Below, piece after piece: positions 17,099 through 25,416 of a stretch of 42,159 bases of DNA. The notes under the pieces are model-generated. The model worked only from the letters and a program-made list of their open reading frames with translations, was not told where the DNA came from and did no database searches. The DNA is from Gammaproteobacteria bacterium (lineage in GTDB: Bacteria; Pseudomonadota; Gammaproteobacteria; Steroidobacterales; Foliamicaceae). A program made the position numbers and the translations under genes. Position 1 is the first letter of the stretch. Each line of letters opens with the position of its first letter. The DNA lies in NCBI GenBank assembly GCA_028821145.1, contig JAPPHC010000036.1:1-42159 (forward strand). Reading direction: 5' to 3'.

Positions 17099-17184
17099 GA
17101 GGGCGAGACGCCGCGCGGTGACACGCCCTCTCTCACGGGTTGCGAGTGAGGGCGCGCACGCCGCGAGGGACATGCCCTCGCTCG
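17099..17184. repeat. REP-like GC-rich inverted repeats (two units)
   Basis: The 172-bp spacer between the Rieske start and the receptor stop holds two hairpin units. Unit A has arms GAGGGCG (17099-17105) and CGCCCTC (17124-17130). Unit B has 11-bp arms 17143-17153 and 17174-17184 with one mismatch. Bases 17158-17184 of unit B recur at 33461-33487 with one change in 27, and unit A shares GGCGAGACGCCGCG with that second site. Both sites sit just past stop codons, so they may act in transcript termination or stability. Confidence 0.7.
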
Positions 17185-17193
17185 AGTGTGCGG

Positions 17194-19641
17194 TTAGAAG
17201 CTGTAGCTCAAGCTCACGCCGACCTGGCGGCCACGGGGCAGGGAAATGGCGAAGCCGCGCGGCGTAGTGCTCGCACTGCGGGTCTCTCCCGAATAGCCCG
17301 GCAAGGCAGCGCTGGGGGCCAGCGAACCGGCGCTCCGGTCGATATACCGCAGGATGTCCAGCGGTGCATCGTCATCGAACAGATTCTTGCCCCAAAGCGT
17401 GATTTCGAGCGCATCCCGCCGCACGCCCAGGCGCAGACCCACGCGGGTCATTGCTCCGGTCTCAATCAGGTTGTGGATCTGGGAAAAGCGCGAGCCCTCA
17501 TAGACGACGTCGCCCACCCAGAACCATGAAAAACCGGACGCCATCGTGTCGCCGTCGTAGCGGGCGACCAGCGAAGCCATATGCTCCGGAATCCGCGGCA
17601 CCTGCTTGCCTGCGGCGGAACCCAGGCGAGCGAGATCGGCCAGGGACCCGCTGGCGCCCAGCAGTTCGGCCTGATCAATGTTGATGTATTCCTTGATTTC
17701 CGCATTGGTCCAGGCATAGCCGAGGTTGAGCGTCAGTTTGTCGCTGACGAGTGCCTGCATTTCGACCTCAAGGCCGTTGATTTCCGATTCACCGACGTTG
17801 TCGATGATCGAGGTGGTCGTGCCCCTGCCCGTTTCGATCACTGTCGTGAATTGCTGATCGGTCACTTCGGTTCGATAGGCGGCGACATTCAATGCCAGGC
17901 GCCCGTCCATCAGGCGGGCCTTGTAGCCGGCTTCGAAATTCCACGCCACTTCCTCTTCAACGGACCGGAAGGACTCGTCGGGATTGCCGGAGGCGTCCAG
18001 CGGAACGTCCGCATTGAAATTGCCCGGCTTGGATCCCTTGGAGATGTTCAGATAGAGATTCGTTGCGTCGTCGGGTTTGTAGCTGAGGGTGAAACGAGGA
18101 TTCACGGAGGTAAAGTCGACGCCGTAGTCGCCGGTCATCATGGTTCTTTCGTCCGACGAAAAGACCTGCACGGAAATGTCGTCCTTTGCCCACCGGGCTT
18201 CGGCCGTTCCCGACCACTTCTCGTTGAAATCCATCTCCACGGCGGCGAATACGGCCGTGTTGTCAACTGTCTCATCGGACACGGGACCGTTGGGGAAAAC
18301 ATCAAGCGGCGTCATGCCCCACTTCGCGGCCGAGAACGGAATGACCTTACGGTCCGTGTGCTCGTCCTTGGTGCCCTGATAGTAGTAGAGCCCGACAACA
18401 GCTCGAAACGCCCGATCGGAGGGCGAGGACAGCCTGAGTTCCTGCGAGAAGTCGGTCTGATCATATCCGCCGTAGCGCGTAAACAGACCGCAAAGCGAAC
18501 GGCATATCCCGGCCCCGATGAAACGAGGCAGGAACGGCGGCAAAGCGTCCGCGATAGCGGTCCCGAAATCGTAACCGCCATAGGTCGCGTCAAAATTGCT
18601 GTCGTTCTCGTCGTCGATACTTCCCGTCAGACTGGATACACGCCAGCCGTTGGCCAGGTCGTAGTGCATGGACAGCGAGGCCGAGATTCGGTCGTTGAAG
18701 TTCCCTGCTCCGGCCACCGCATCGATTTCTTCGGTGAGCAGCGCCACCGGCAGGTTGCGTTGCGCTTCGCCCTTGTAGTACTCGCGGGCGCGCGGTCCCG
18801 TTGCGCCTGAAATATCGGGGCTCCCGCTGACGGGTCCCCGGAAGCAGCAATTGTTGTGCTCCCGGCCCTGCAAGGCCATGGCGAAATGGTCGTCTTCGAC
18901 TTTCTGATAACCGACCGAAAGAGTGGCTTCAAAGTCTTCGTTCGGCGTGAAATAGAGCTTGGCGGATACGTTTGTGGTCTCCTGCCCGCCCACTTCGTCT
19001 CCGGTAAGCGTATTGACATGCTCGCCGCCGTACTGGTTGTAGCCCGCCGAAATGCGGAAATAGGCCTTGCCTTCCGACAAGGGGCCGCTGAGCCATCCGT
19101 TGACGTCATAGGTTTCGTGTTGCGCCCCGGTCACCGAGACTTCACCTGCTAGCTCTTCCGTCGGACGCCGGGTGACGTAATTGATCGCGCCGGCGTAGGT
19201 GCCGCGGCCATACTGAGCGGACTGCGGTCCCTTGATGATCTCCACGCGTTCCACGTTCGCCAGATCGACCGACGACACCAGGCCACCGATATAGATGCCG
19301 TCAACGAAAGTCGATACCGCCTTGACGCCGGCGATGCCGTTCAGGATGGTTGTCTGGCCGCGAACGGCAGGACGGTCGAGTGACGGTTGCCGCCCGAAGC
19401 CGGACTGGAACGAGAACCCGGGCGTATACAGCGCAATATCGTCAACCGATCTAAGGCCCAGTTCGCGGATGTCGTCGGCCGTGAAGGCGCTGACCGCGAT
19501 CGGGATGTCCTGCACGGACTCCTCGCGCTTGCGGGCGGTGACGATGATCTCTTCCAGCGCGCCCTCCTGTGCGATCACGGGACGCGGGGCAACGATCACG
19601 CCCGCAGCGAGTACGGAAAAAACGGCAAGTCTGAATCTCAT
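17194..19641 (-). CDS. TonB-dependent outer membrane receptor (copy 1)
   Basis: An 815-residue receptor: signal peptide (residues 1-24, to VIAQ), a TonB-box-like EEIIVTARK, plug domain (about 40-165, with VERVEIIKGPQSAQYGRG) and a 22-strand-type barrel ending in the aromatic SLSYSF. It imports a ligand across the outer membrane using TonB energy; ligands of this subfamily are mostly unknown and need not be siderophores. It is a close paralogue of the next receptor upstream, and the 54 bases before the two starts also match at 47 positions, so the duplicated unit included the leader. Promoter, ribosome site (AGGGAGG) and start are thus well fixed. The Rieske and methyltransferase genes follow on the same strand after 172 bp. 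Confidence 0.93.
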   Translation of the reverse strand: MRFRLAVFSVLAAGVIVAPRPVIAQEGALEEIIVTARKREESVQDIPIAVSAFTADDIRELGLRSVDDIALYTPGFSFQSGFGRQPSLDRPAVRGQTTILNGIAGVKAVSTFVDGIYIGGLVSSVDLANVERVEIIKGPQSAQYGRGTYAGAINYVTRRPTEELAGEVSVTGAQHETYDVNGWLSGPLSEGKAYFRISAGYNQYGGEHVNTLTGDEVGGQETTNVSAKLYFTPNEDFEATLSVGYQKVEDDHFAMALQGREHNNCCFRGPVSGSPDISGATGPRAREYYKGEAQRNLPVALLTEEIDAVAGAGNFNDRISASLSMHYDLANGWRVSSLTGSIDDENDSNFDATYGGYDFGTAIADALPPFLPRFIGAGICRSLCGLFTRYGGYDQTDFSQELRLSSPSDRAFRAVVGLYYYQGTKDEHTDRKVIPFSAAKWGMTPLDVFPNGPVSDETVDNTAVFAAVEMDFNEKWSGTAEARWAKDDISVQVFSSDERTMMTGDYGVDFTSVNPRFTLSYKPDDATNLYLNISKGSKPGNFNADVPLDASGNPDESFRSVEEEVAWNFEAGYKARLMDGRLALNVAAYRTEVTDQQFTTVIETGRGTTTSIIDNVGESEINGLEVEMQALVSDKLTLNLGYAWTNAEIKEYINIDQAELLGASGSLADLARLGSAAGKQVPRIPEHMASLVARYDGDTMASGFSWFWVGDVVYEGSRFSQIHNLIETGAMTRVGLRLGVRRDALEITLWGKNLFDDDAPLDILRYIDRSAGSLAPSAALPGYSGETRSASTTPRGFAISLPRGRQVGVSLSYSF

Positions 19642-19683
19642 TGGATGTCCTCCCTATCGGCCAACCGAGCCGACAGCCGGTCA

Positions 19684-19689
19684 ATTATG
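19684..19689 (-). promoter_or_regulatory. Possible -10 box of receptor copy 1
   Basis: CATAAT on the minus strand, within the conserved leader shared with receptor copy 2. At copy 1 the matching -35 position falls on the stop region of copy 2 and is poor (GCTTCT), so expression of copy 1 may depend more on read-through. Confidence 0.35.
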
Positions 19690-19703
19690 CACAAGCCACG
19701 TGC

Positions 19704-22166
19704 CTAGAAGCCGTATGTGAGGGTTACGCCTATCTGCCTGCCGCGGGGCAGCGAAATGGCGAAACCGCGCGGCGTGCTGGACGGATTACCCAATTGGCCT
19801 GGCACAAATCCGGGGATTCTCGCGTGGCTGGGCAGGCCGCCGGTGCGCCGGTCGATGTAGCGCAGCGTGTCGAGCGGCGCGTCGTCGTCGAACAGGTTTC
19901 TGGCCCACAGCACCACTTCCAGCGCGTCGCGGCGCGCGCCCACGCGCAAACCCACCCGGGTCATGGCGCCCGTTTCGATCAGGTTATGCACCTGGCTGAA
20001 CCGCGAGCCTTCGTACACGACGTCGCCCACGAGGAACCAGGAAAAGCCCGAAGCCATCTCGGCGCCTTCGTAGCGGGCCACCACGGATGCCGAGTGCTCG
20101 GGGATCCGCGGTACCTGCTTGCCGGCTACCGAGCCCAGACGATTCAGGTCCTGCAAGGAACCGTTGGCGCCCAGCAGGTCGGCCTGGTCAACATTGGTCC
20201 ACTTCGCGATCTCCGCATTGGTCCAGGCGTAACCGGCGTTCACCGTAAGCGAGTCGGTCAGCAGCGTCTCGACTTCCACTTCCAGTCCGTTGATCTCGGT
20301 TTCGCCGACGTTGTCGATCAGCGAGGCGCTGCCGCCCGTGGCCGTCTCGATCACGGTCGTGAACTGCTGGTCGGTCACCTCGGTGCGGTAGGCCGCCACG
20401 TTGAGCGTCATGCGGCCATCCAGCAACCGGCCCTTGTAGCCCGCCTCGTAGTTCCAGGCGACTTCCTCGTCCACGGCGCGGAACGATTCGTCCGGCTGGC
20501 CGTCGGGCCCGATGGGCACCTGGGCATTGAAATCGCCCGGCTTGGAGCCCTTGGAGATGTTGAGGTAGAGGTTGGTGTTGTCGTCCGGACGGTAGCTCAG
20601 CGTGACCCGGGGATTGATGGAGTCGAATTTTTCCGTGTGCTCGCTGTTGAGCAGGTTGATGTCGCGAGTGTTGTAGATGCGAACGGTAATGTCGTCCTGC
20701 GCCCAGCGGGCCTCCAGGGTTGCCGCCCACTGATCGTTGATGTCCCATTCCAGGCCGCCGAACACCGCCGTGTTGGTCACGTCGTCGTTATCGAAGGTGG
20801 AATTGGGCAGGACCGTGCCGGCCACCAGGCCATAGCCGAGCGATTCCGACTGTTTGCTCAGTACCTTGGAGTCCATGTCTTCGTGCTTCTTGCCCTTGTA
20901 GTAGTACAAGCCCAGCGTGGCCCTCAGGGGCCTGTCCGCCGGCGAGGACAGCCGCAGCTCCTGGGAGAAGTCGGTCTGTTCGCCGCCGAGCATGCGCTGG
21001 AAGTTTCCGCAGAAGCCGATGGTCACGCAGAAAAGCCGGCCCAGGCTGGGACGCAGAAACGGCGGATAACCATTCACCCAGGCGACGCCGAAGTCGTAGC
21101 CGCCGTACGTGCCGTCAATGAAGCTCTCGGTTTCGTCGGAGATGCTCCCGGTCAGGCTGGACAGCCGCCAGTCGTTGTTCATGTCGTAGTGCATGGTCAG
21201 GGAAGCCGAAAAACGCTCCAGGCGATTGCCCGCTCCGCCGACCGAGTCCAGGCCTTCGGTCAGTAGCGCCACCGGCAGGTTGCGCTGCGCCTCGCCGATG
21301 TAGTACTCGCGGGCCCGGGGACCGGTCACGCCGCTAATGTCCGGACTGCCCGACGGCGGCCCGCGGAAGCAGCAATTGTTGTGTTCGCGGCCCTGCAGCG
21401 CGAGGGCGGGGTGGCCATCGTCCGTTTCCTGATAGCCCAGCGCCAGGGTGGCCTCGAAGTTCTCGCTGGGCGTCAGAAACAGCTTGGCCGCCACGTTCAT
21501 CGTTTCCTGGTCGCCGATCTCTTCGTTCGTTACCGTGTTGACGTATTCACCGCCGTACTGACGATAGCTGGCGGAAACGCGGAAATAGGCCCGGTCGGCG
21601 ACCAGCGGGCCGCTTGCCCAGGCGCTCAGGTCGTACGACTCGTGTTCGGCGGCGCCCAGGGAAACCTCGCCGGCAAACTCGTCGGTCGGGCGCCTGGTGA
21701 CATAGTTGATGGCGCCGGCGTAGGTGCCCCGGCCGTACTGCGCCGACTGCGGTCCCTTGATGATTTCGACGCGCTCGATGTTGGCCAGGTCGACCGACGA
21801 CACCAGCCCTCCTACGTACACGCCATCCACGAAGGTGGAAACGGCCTTTACGTTGGCGATGCCGTTCACGATGGTGGTCTGGCCGCGCACGGCGGGGCGA
21901 TCGATACCGGCGTTGCGGCCGAAGCCGGATTGGAAGGAAAAGCCCGGCGTATAGAGCGCGATGTCATCCACGCTCAAGAGGCCCAGTTCGCGGATGTCGT
22001 CCGCGGTGAAGGCGCTGACCGCGATCGGGATGTCCTGAACGGACTCCTCGCGCTTGCGGGCGGTCACGATGATTTCCTCAAGCATGGCTTCCTGCGTAAC
22101 CGCAGGGCGCGGGGCGACGATCACGCCCGCAGCCAGGACGCAAATAACGGCAAGTCTGAATCTCAT
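19704..22166 (-). CDS. TonB-dependent outer membrane receptor (copy 2)
   Basis: An 820-residue paralogue of the receptor at 17194-19641, with the same signal peptide, EEIIVTARK box, plug and barrel; it ends in LTYGF. Plug regions are almost identical in protein sequence, while parts of the barrel and loops (for example about residues 330-430) differ, which is what one expects if the two receptors take up related but not identical ligands. A longer frame would add 23 residues before the signal peptide; the AGGGAGGA site before 22166 sets the start. It lies 76 bases downstream of the histidine kinase gene on the same strand. Both receptors may be controlled by that two-component system, which is inference from position. 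Confidence 0.93.
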   Translation of the reverse strand: MRFRLAVICVLAAGVIVAPRPAVTQEAMLEEIIVTARKREESVQDIPIAVSAFTADDIRELGLLSVDDIALYTPGFSFQSGFGRNAGIDRPAVRGQTTIVNGIANVKAVSTFVDGVYVGGLVSSVDLANIERVEIIKGPQSAQYGRGTYAGAINYVTRRPTDEFAGEVSLGAAEHESYDLSAWASGPLVADRAYFRVSASYRQYGGEYVNTVTNEEIGDQETMNVAAKLFLTPSENFEATLALGYQETDDGHPALALQGREHNNCCFRGPPSGSPDISGVTGPRAREYYIGEAQRNLPVALLTEGLDSVGGAGNRLERFSASLTMHYDMNNDWRLSSLTGSISDETESFIDGTYGGYDFGVAWVNGYPPFLRPSLGRLFCVTIGFCGNFQRMLGGEQTDFSQELRLSSPADRPLRATLGLYYYKGKKHEDMDSKVLSKQSESLGYGLVAGTVLPNSTFDNDDVTNTAVFGGLEWDINDQWAATLEARWAQDDITVRIYNTRDINLLNSEHTEKFDSINPRVTLSYRPDDNTNLYLNISKGSKPGDFNAQVPIGPDGQPDESFRAVDEEVAWNYEAGYKGRLLDGRMTLNVAAYRTEVTDQQFTTVIETATGGSASLIDNVGETEINGLEVEVETLLTDSLTVNAGYAWTNAEIAKWTNVDQADLLGANGSLQDLNRLGSVAGKQVPRIPEHSASVVARYEGAEMASGFSWFLVGDVVYEGSRFSQVHNLIETGAMTRVGLRVGARRDALEVVLWARNLFDDDAPLDTLRYIDRRTGGLPSHARIPGFVPGQLGNPSSTPRGFAISLPRGRQIGVTLTYGF

Positions 22167-22208
22167 TGGATGTCCTCCCTGTCGGTAAAGCAGGCCGACA
22201 GCCGGCCA

Positions 22209-22236
22209 ATTATGCACAAGTGGGCGGCGATGCAAA
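22209..22236 (-). promoter_or_regulatory. Candidate promoter of receptor copy 2
   Basis: On the minus strand, TTTGCA (22231-22236) and CATAAT (22209-22214) are 16 bp apart and lie in the 76-bp gap between the kinase stop and the receptor start. The -10 part is conserved at copy 1. This suggests the receptor can be transcribed separately from the kinase. Confidence 0.4.
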
Positions 22237-22242
22237 ACCGGA

Positions 22243-23295
22243 TCAGTCCGGCGGTTCGCCGGGTATGCGGGCGGTGATGCAGGCGCCGCTTCCGGGAGGG
22301 CTGGCCACTTCCACCTCGCCGCCGTGCGCCTCGGCGATCAGGCGGCACAGGTAAAGGCCAAGGCCATGGCGTCCGGTTCCCGCGCCGCGGGACGGGTCGG
22401 CCCTGTAGAAGGCGCCGGTAACCCGTTCCAGGTGCTCGGGTTCGATTCCGGGACCGTGGTCCTGCACGCGGATTACCGCCGCGCCTTCGTCCATGCGCAG
22501 GCTGAGCTCGACCGGCATCCCGTCCCGGGGGTTGTAGCGCAGGGCATTCTCCACCAGGTTGCGGACCAGCATTCTCAGGCGGGCGGCGTTCACGCTCAGG
22601 TGTGCCGTAGCCGGCGGCACGCTCAGGGACACGCGGTGGCGGTCGTTGGGGAAATCGCCGCGCAGGACTTCGGCCATCAACTTGTTCAGGTTGACACGCG
22701 AGCGTGACATCCGCCCGACCTGCGTGTTCAGGCGTTCGCCCTCCAGCAGTTCCGTGATCATGCGCTCCATGCTGGACAAGTCGTACTCCAGGTGCGAGCG
22801 CACGTCCTTGTCGTGGATGAACTCCAGCGCCAGCCGGGCTCGGGTCAGCGGCGTGCGCAACTCGTGGCTCATGGCCAGCAGCAACTGGCGCTGGCCGTCC
22901 AGCATCCCCTTCACCTGGTCCGCCATGCGGTTGATGCGTTGCGACAGCCTGCCGAGCTCGTCCTGGCGACGGACCGGGATCCGGTAGTCGAGCTGCCCTT
23001 CCCCGATACGGCGTGTGCCCTGCCGGATGTCTTCCAGCGGATAGAACAGCCGCCGCACCGCCAGGTAGCAGCCGGCGAAAACCACTGCGATCATGGGGTA
23101 ACCATAGATACGTAGCGCGTTCATGTTTTCCGAACTCTCCCAGGGCCGGAATATCACGGTGAGGACCCCCGTGGCCGCCGAAATGACGATAAAACTCGCG
23201 AAGAAGATCAGGATCAGGCGAACGGGAAGCGAGCGCCAGGCGTTCACCGGCTTTCGCTTCAGCCAATTAAGTGCTCGGACGAATCGGTTACTCAT
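22243..23295 (-). CDS. Sensor histidine kinase (EnvZ/CpxA class)
   Basis: A 350-residue inner-membrane kinase. Two membrane helices (about 25-48 and 64-82) enclose a very short periplasmic loop of about 15 residues. A HAMP linker follows (about 83-135), then the H-box AMSHELRTPL with His144, the N-box LVENALRYNP with Asn250, and glycine boxes DHGPGIEP and GRHGLGLYLC. The short loop means that it probably senses the membrane or a membrane partner rather than a soluble ligand. Its ATG overlaps the regulator stop by 4 bases (ATGA), so the two are translated together. The divergent small membrane protein at 24196 is a possible interacting partner (inference). Confidence 0.92.
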   Translation of the reverse strand: MSNRFVRALNWLKRKPVNAWRSLPVRLILIFFASFIVISAATGVLTVIFRPWESSENMNALRIYGYPMIAVVFAGCYLAVRRLFYPLEDIRQGTRRIGEGQLDYRIPVRRQDELGRLSQRINRMADQVKGMLDGQRQLLLAMSHELRTPLTRARLALEFIHDKDVRSHLEYDLSSMERMITELLEGERLNTQVGRMSRSRVNLNKLMAEVLRGDFPNDRHRVSLSVPPATAHLSVNAARLRMLVRNLVENALRYNPRDGMPVELSLRMDEGAAVIRVQDHGPGIEPEHLERVTGAFYRADPSRGAGTGRHGLGLYLCRLIAEAHGGEVEVASPPGSGACITARIPGEPPD

Positions 23296-24041
23296 AGAAC
23301 GATCGTGGTGTTTGAGGGCGGGACGTCCTCGCTTCCGGGGTCACGACTTCCTTCACCCTGTCCCTTAAGGAAGACGTAGCCGGCGCCGCGAATCGTGCGG
23401 ATGAAGCGGGGATTGGTTGGATCGTCGTCCAGTTTCTGGCGCAGCCGGCTGATATTGATGTCCACCGAACGCGAGAAAAAGTTCGGCTCTATGCCGCGCA
23501 GTTCCGAGAGTATTTCGTCGCGCGTATAGACGCGCCCCGGCTCGCCGGCAAGCAGTTGCAGGAGGTTGAACTCCATGGCCGTGAGATCGAGCAGGTCGCC
23601 GTTCAGCTGCGCTTCGCGGCGATCGAAGTCAAGCCGCAGCGGACCGTGTTCCGCCACCCCGGAAGCCGTTGACGAACGCTGGACGCGCCGCAGGATGGTC
23701 TGAATCCGGGCGACCAGTTCGCGCGGTTCGAACGGCTTGGGCACGTAATCGTCGGCCCCGACCTCCAGGCCCACGACGCGGTCGGTCACGTCGCCGCGCG
23801 CGGTGAGCATGATGATCGGCACGCTGCTGGTCTTGCGGATCTCGCGGCACAGCTCGAAGCCGTCCCGCCCCGGCAGCATTACGTCGAGAATCACGAGGTC
23901 CGGTTCGAAGGAGGCCATTTTCCTGAGCCCGGTGTCGCCTTCCAGCGCGGACTCGAGCTCGAGATCGAAACGGCTGAAGTAGGCCCGCAGAAGCATGGCG
24001 AGCTTTGCGTCGTCGTCGATCAGGAAGATGCGGGATGGCAT
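23292..24041 (-). CDS. OmpR-family response regulator
   Basis: A 249-residue regulator: receiver domain (1-115) with acidic pocket Asp9-Asp11, phosphorylation site Asp53 (LVILDVMLPG), Thr80 and Lys102; winged-helix DNA-binding domain about 130-232 (SRSVDINISRLRQKLDDDP, IRGAGYVF). It is the partner of the overlapping kinase gene. OmpR-type regulators bind tandem direct repeats about 10-11 bp apart; three GTTAC repeats with 10-bp period lie 54 bases upstream of its start (24095-24119), in the spacer shared with the small membrane protein gene. Autoregulation is therefore likely. The last 20 residues are unstructured and specific to this protein. Confidence 0.93.
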   Translation of the reverse strand: MPSRIFLIDDDAKLAMLLRAYFSRFDLELESALEGDTGLRKMASFEPDLVILDVMLPGRDGFELCREIRKTSSVPIIMLTARGDVTDRVVGLEVGADDYVPKPFEPRELVARIQTILRRVQRSSTASGVAEHGPLRLDFDRREAQLNGDLLDLTAMEFNLLQLLAGEPGRVYTRDEILSELRGIEPNFFSRSVDINISRLRQKLDDDPTNPRFIRTIRGAGYVFLKGQGEGSRDPGSEDVPPSNTTIVL

Positions 24042-24094
24042 TGCCTGCAGATTTTATGGGTGGTTTTGCCGATTTCGAGGGAAATTCAATCCGC

Positions 24095-24119
24095 GTTACA
24101 AAATGTTACGAATCGTTAC
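24095..24119. promoter_or_regulatory. Triple GTTAC direct repeat, probable OmpR-family operator
   Basis: GTTAC occurs at 24095-24099, 24105-24109 and 24115-24119, exactly 10 bp apart, on the same DNA face. This is the arrangement bound by OmpR/RstA/CpxR-type dimers. It sits between the divergent regulator gene and the 38-residue membrane protein gene and could control both. A TATCTT at 24151-24156 is a possible -10 for the small gene. Confidence 0.65.
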
Positions 24120-24195
24120 CCTGCCGAGAAGAAAAAAACGCCTTCGCCCGTATCTTGTGCAGTGCATCAAGAAGAGATGCAAAGGAGAAAGAGAC

Positions 24196-24312
24196 ATGAC
24201 ACTGATTTCAAGAACGAGCGCCGGAAACCTGGGCGTTTGTGGTGAGGCCGTATTGTTCGCGGTCGCGTTGGTAGCCCCGATCGCCGCGTTCTGGTCCATC
24301 CTGGGCGGATAG
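24196..24312 (+). CDS. Small single-span membrane protein (38 residues)
   Basis: ATG to TAG, 38 residues, preceded by a strong AAAGGAGAAAGAGAC ribosome site; this is the best ribosome site in the neighbourhood and the main reason to call the gene. The protein has a polar first third (MTLISRTSAGNLG) and one hydrophobic segment (about residues 18-36, AVLFAVALVAPIAAFW). A small hairpin (TGCATC 24163-24168 with GATGCA 24176-24181) lies in the leader just before the ribosome site. It is divergent from the two-component system and shares its control region. I do not recognise a family. A role as a stress-induced membrane peptide or kinase modulator is inference. Longer in-frame readings upstream lack a ribosome site. 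Confidence 0.65.
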   Translation: MTLISRTSAGNLGVCGEAVLFAVALVAPIAAFWSILGG

Positions 24313-24388
24313 CCCATCCTCAAACAAGCGGCGCCCTGCTCCCGGATCTCCCCTCCCAAGAGACCTCCCCCCAATCCCGGGACCAGGG

Positions 24389-24967
24389 TCAGGTCGCCCC
24401 CGGATTCTTCCTCCCCCCGGGGGCGGCCCCGCCGCCCTCCAAAGCGCCTCCCAATTCGACCAACAGCGGCGTCGCGGCCGCGTAGAACAAACCCACAGTC
24501 ACGTAAAAGGCGACCTCGGCCTCCGATCCGGCGCCGAGGACAATTCCCGAGAAATACGCAAACGGCGCCCCGGTGGCGCCCAGGACGGCGGCCAGCATGC
24601 GTCTGCCGCGCAGCCAGGCCAGGCCGTCGATGCTCATCAGCGAAAACGCGCCCCACAGGGCCAGAATCCAGGCCGGGGCGAGAATCGAATCAGGCCAGCC
24701 CGGCGCATAGCTGACCCATTCCGCCCGCACCACGACGGTTTCCATGACCAGGCCCATTGCGAGTCCGCTCGCCAGGACCAGCAGCTCCCTTCTGCGATTC
24801 CCCGAAAGGAACGTCTGCACTCCGGCGAAGGCCAGCAGCGCCAGCGGACCGAGCCAGACGTCGCCGCCGGCGGCGCCCAGCACCGTGCACAGCCACACGG
24901 CCTTGAAGCCCACAACACTTCTGACCAGGGTCGCGATGCGGCACCATGAAGGGAAACTTACGGTCAT
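24389..24967 (-). CDS. DUF2878-like integral membrane protein
   Basis: A 192-residue protein with about five or six hydrophobic helices and conserved features of the DUF2878 family: LCTVLGAAGG near the start, the ETVVVRAEW region, APAWILALWGAFS, and a C-terminal PFAYFSGIVLGAGSE. The function of the family is unknown. It is the last gene of a four-gene run; its ATG overlaps the stop of the acetyltransferase gene by 4 bases. The last 20 residues (GGGAAPGGRKNPGAT) are low-complexity. The 76 bases between this stop and the small membrane protein's stop hold nothing recognisable. Confidence 0.75.
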   Translation of the reverse strand: MTVSFPSWCRIATLVRSVVGFKAVWLCTVLGAAGGDVWLGPLALLAFAGVQTFLSGNRRRELLVLASGLAMGLVMETVVVRAEWVSYAPGWPDSILAPAWILALWGAFSLMSIDGLAWLRGRRMLAAVLGATGAPFAYFSGIVLGAGSEAEVAFYVTVGLFYAAATPLLVELGGALEGGGAAPGGRKNPGAT

Positions 24968-25416
24968 GCGCCATGCTCCATGACGTCGTATCCGCAGTGG
25001 TCGAACCCCAGGGCCCGGTATGCCGCGATCGCGCGGCTATTGTCGCGCTCCACGTACAGGCGCACCCGGCACCCCGTCTCGCCGGCTTCGCCCAGGACGT
25101 GTTCGCAGAGCGCCCGGAACACGCCGCTGCCCCGGTGCTCCGGCGCCGTATACACGCTTTGCAGCCACCAGATCATGCAGTTGCGCCAATCGCTCCACTC
25201 GGTCGTGATCATCAACTGCCCCAGCCGTTCCCCGGTGGAGGAAACGGCCATGAAATAGCGCCCCAGGGCCGGGTCGGAGAACATCCGGCGCACGCCGGCC
25301 TCGACCGTCTTCGGATCAAGGCGCAAGCCCTCGGACTCGTCGGCCAGCTCGATATTGAACCGGACGATCGTCGGAGTGTCCGCGGGCCGGGCCGGCCGGA
25401 TGATGGTCTTGCTCAC
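24964..25416 (-). CDS. GNAT-family N-acetyltransferase
   Basis: A 150-residue single-domain GNAT. It begins with the beta-1 IIRPARPADTPTI, has the acetyl-CoA loop EHRGSGVFRAL (about residues 93-103), and ends with the NSRAIAAYRALGF motif typical of the last helix. It transfers an acetyl group from acetyl-CoA to an amine; the acceptor cannot be told. Both ends overlap neighbours by 4 bases (stop inside DUF2878 start, start inside the metallohydrolase stop), so it is translationally coupled within the operon. Confidence 0.9.
   Translation of the reverse strand: MSKTIIRPARPADTPTIVRFNIELADESEGLRLDPKTVEAGVRRMFSDPALGRYFMAVSSTGERLGQLMITTEWSDWRNCMIWWLQSVYTAPEHRGSGVFRALCEHVLGEAGETGCRVRLYVERDNSRAIAAYRALGFDHCGYDVMEHGA

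Noticed and set aside
19641-21266. Open frame of 541 codons on the plus strand
   Set aside because: Antisense of TonB receptor copy 2, with repetitive His/Gly/Val-rich composition and no family features.
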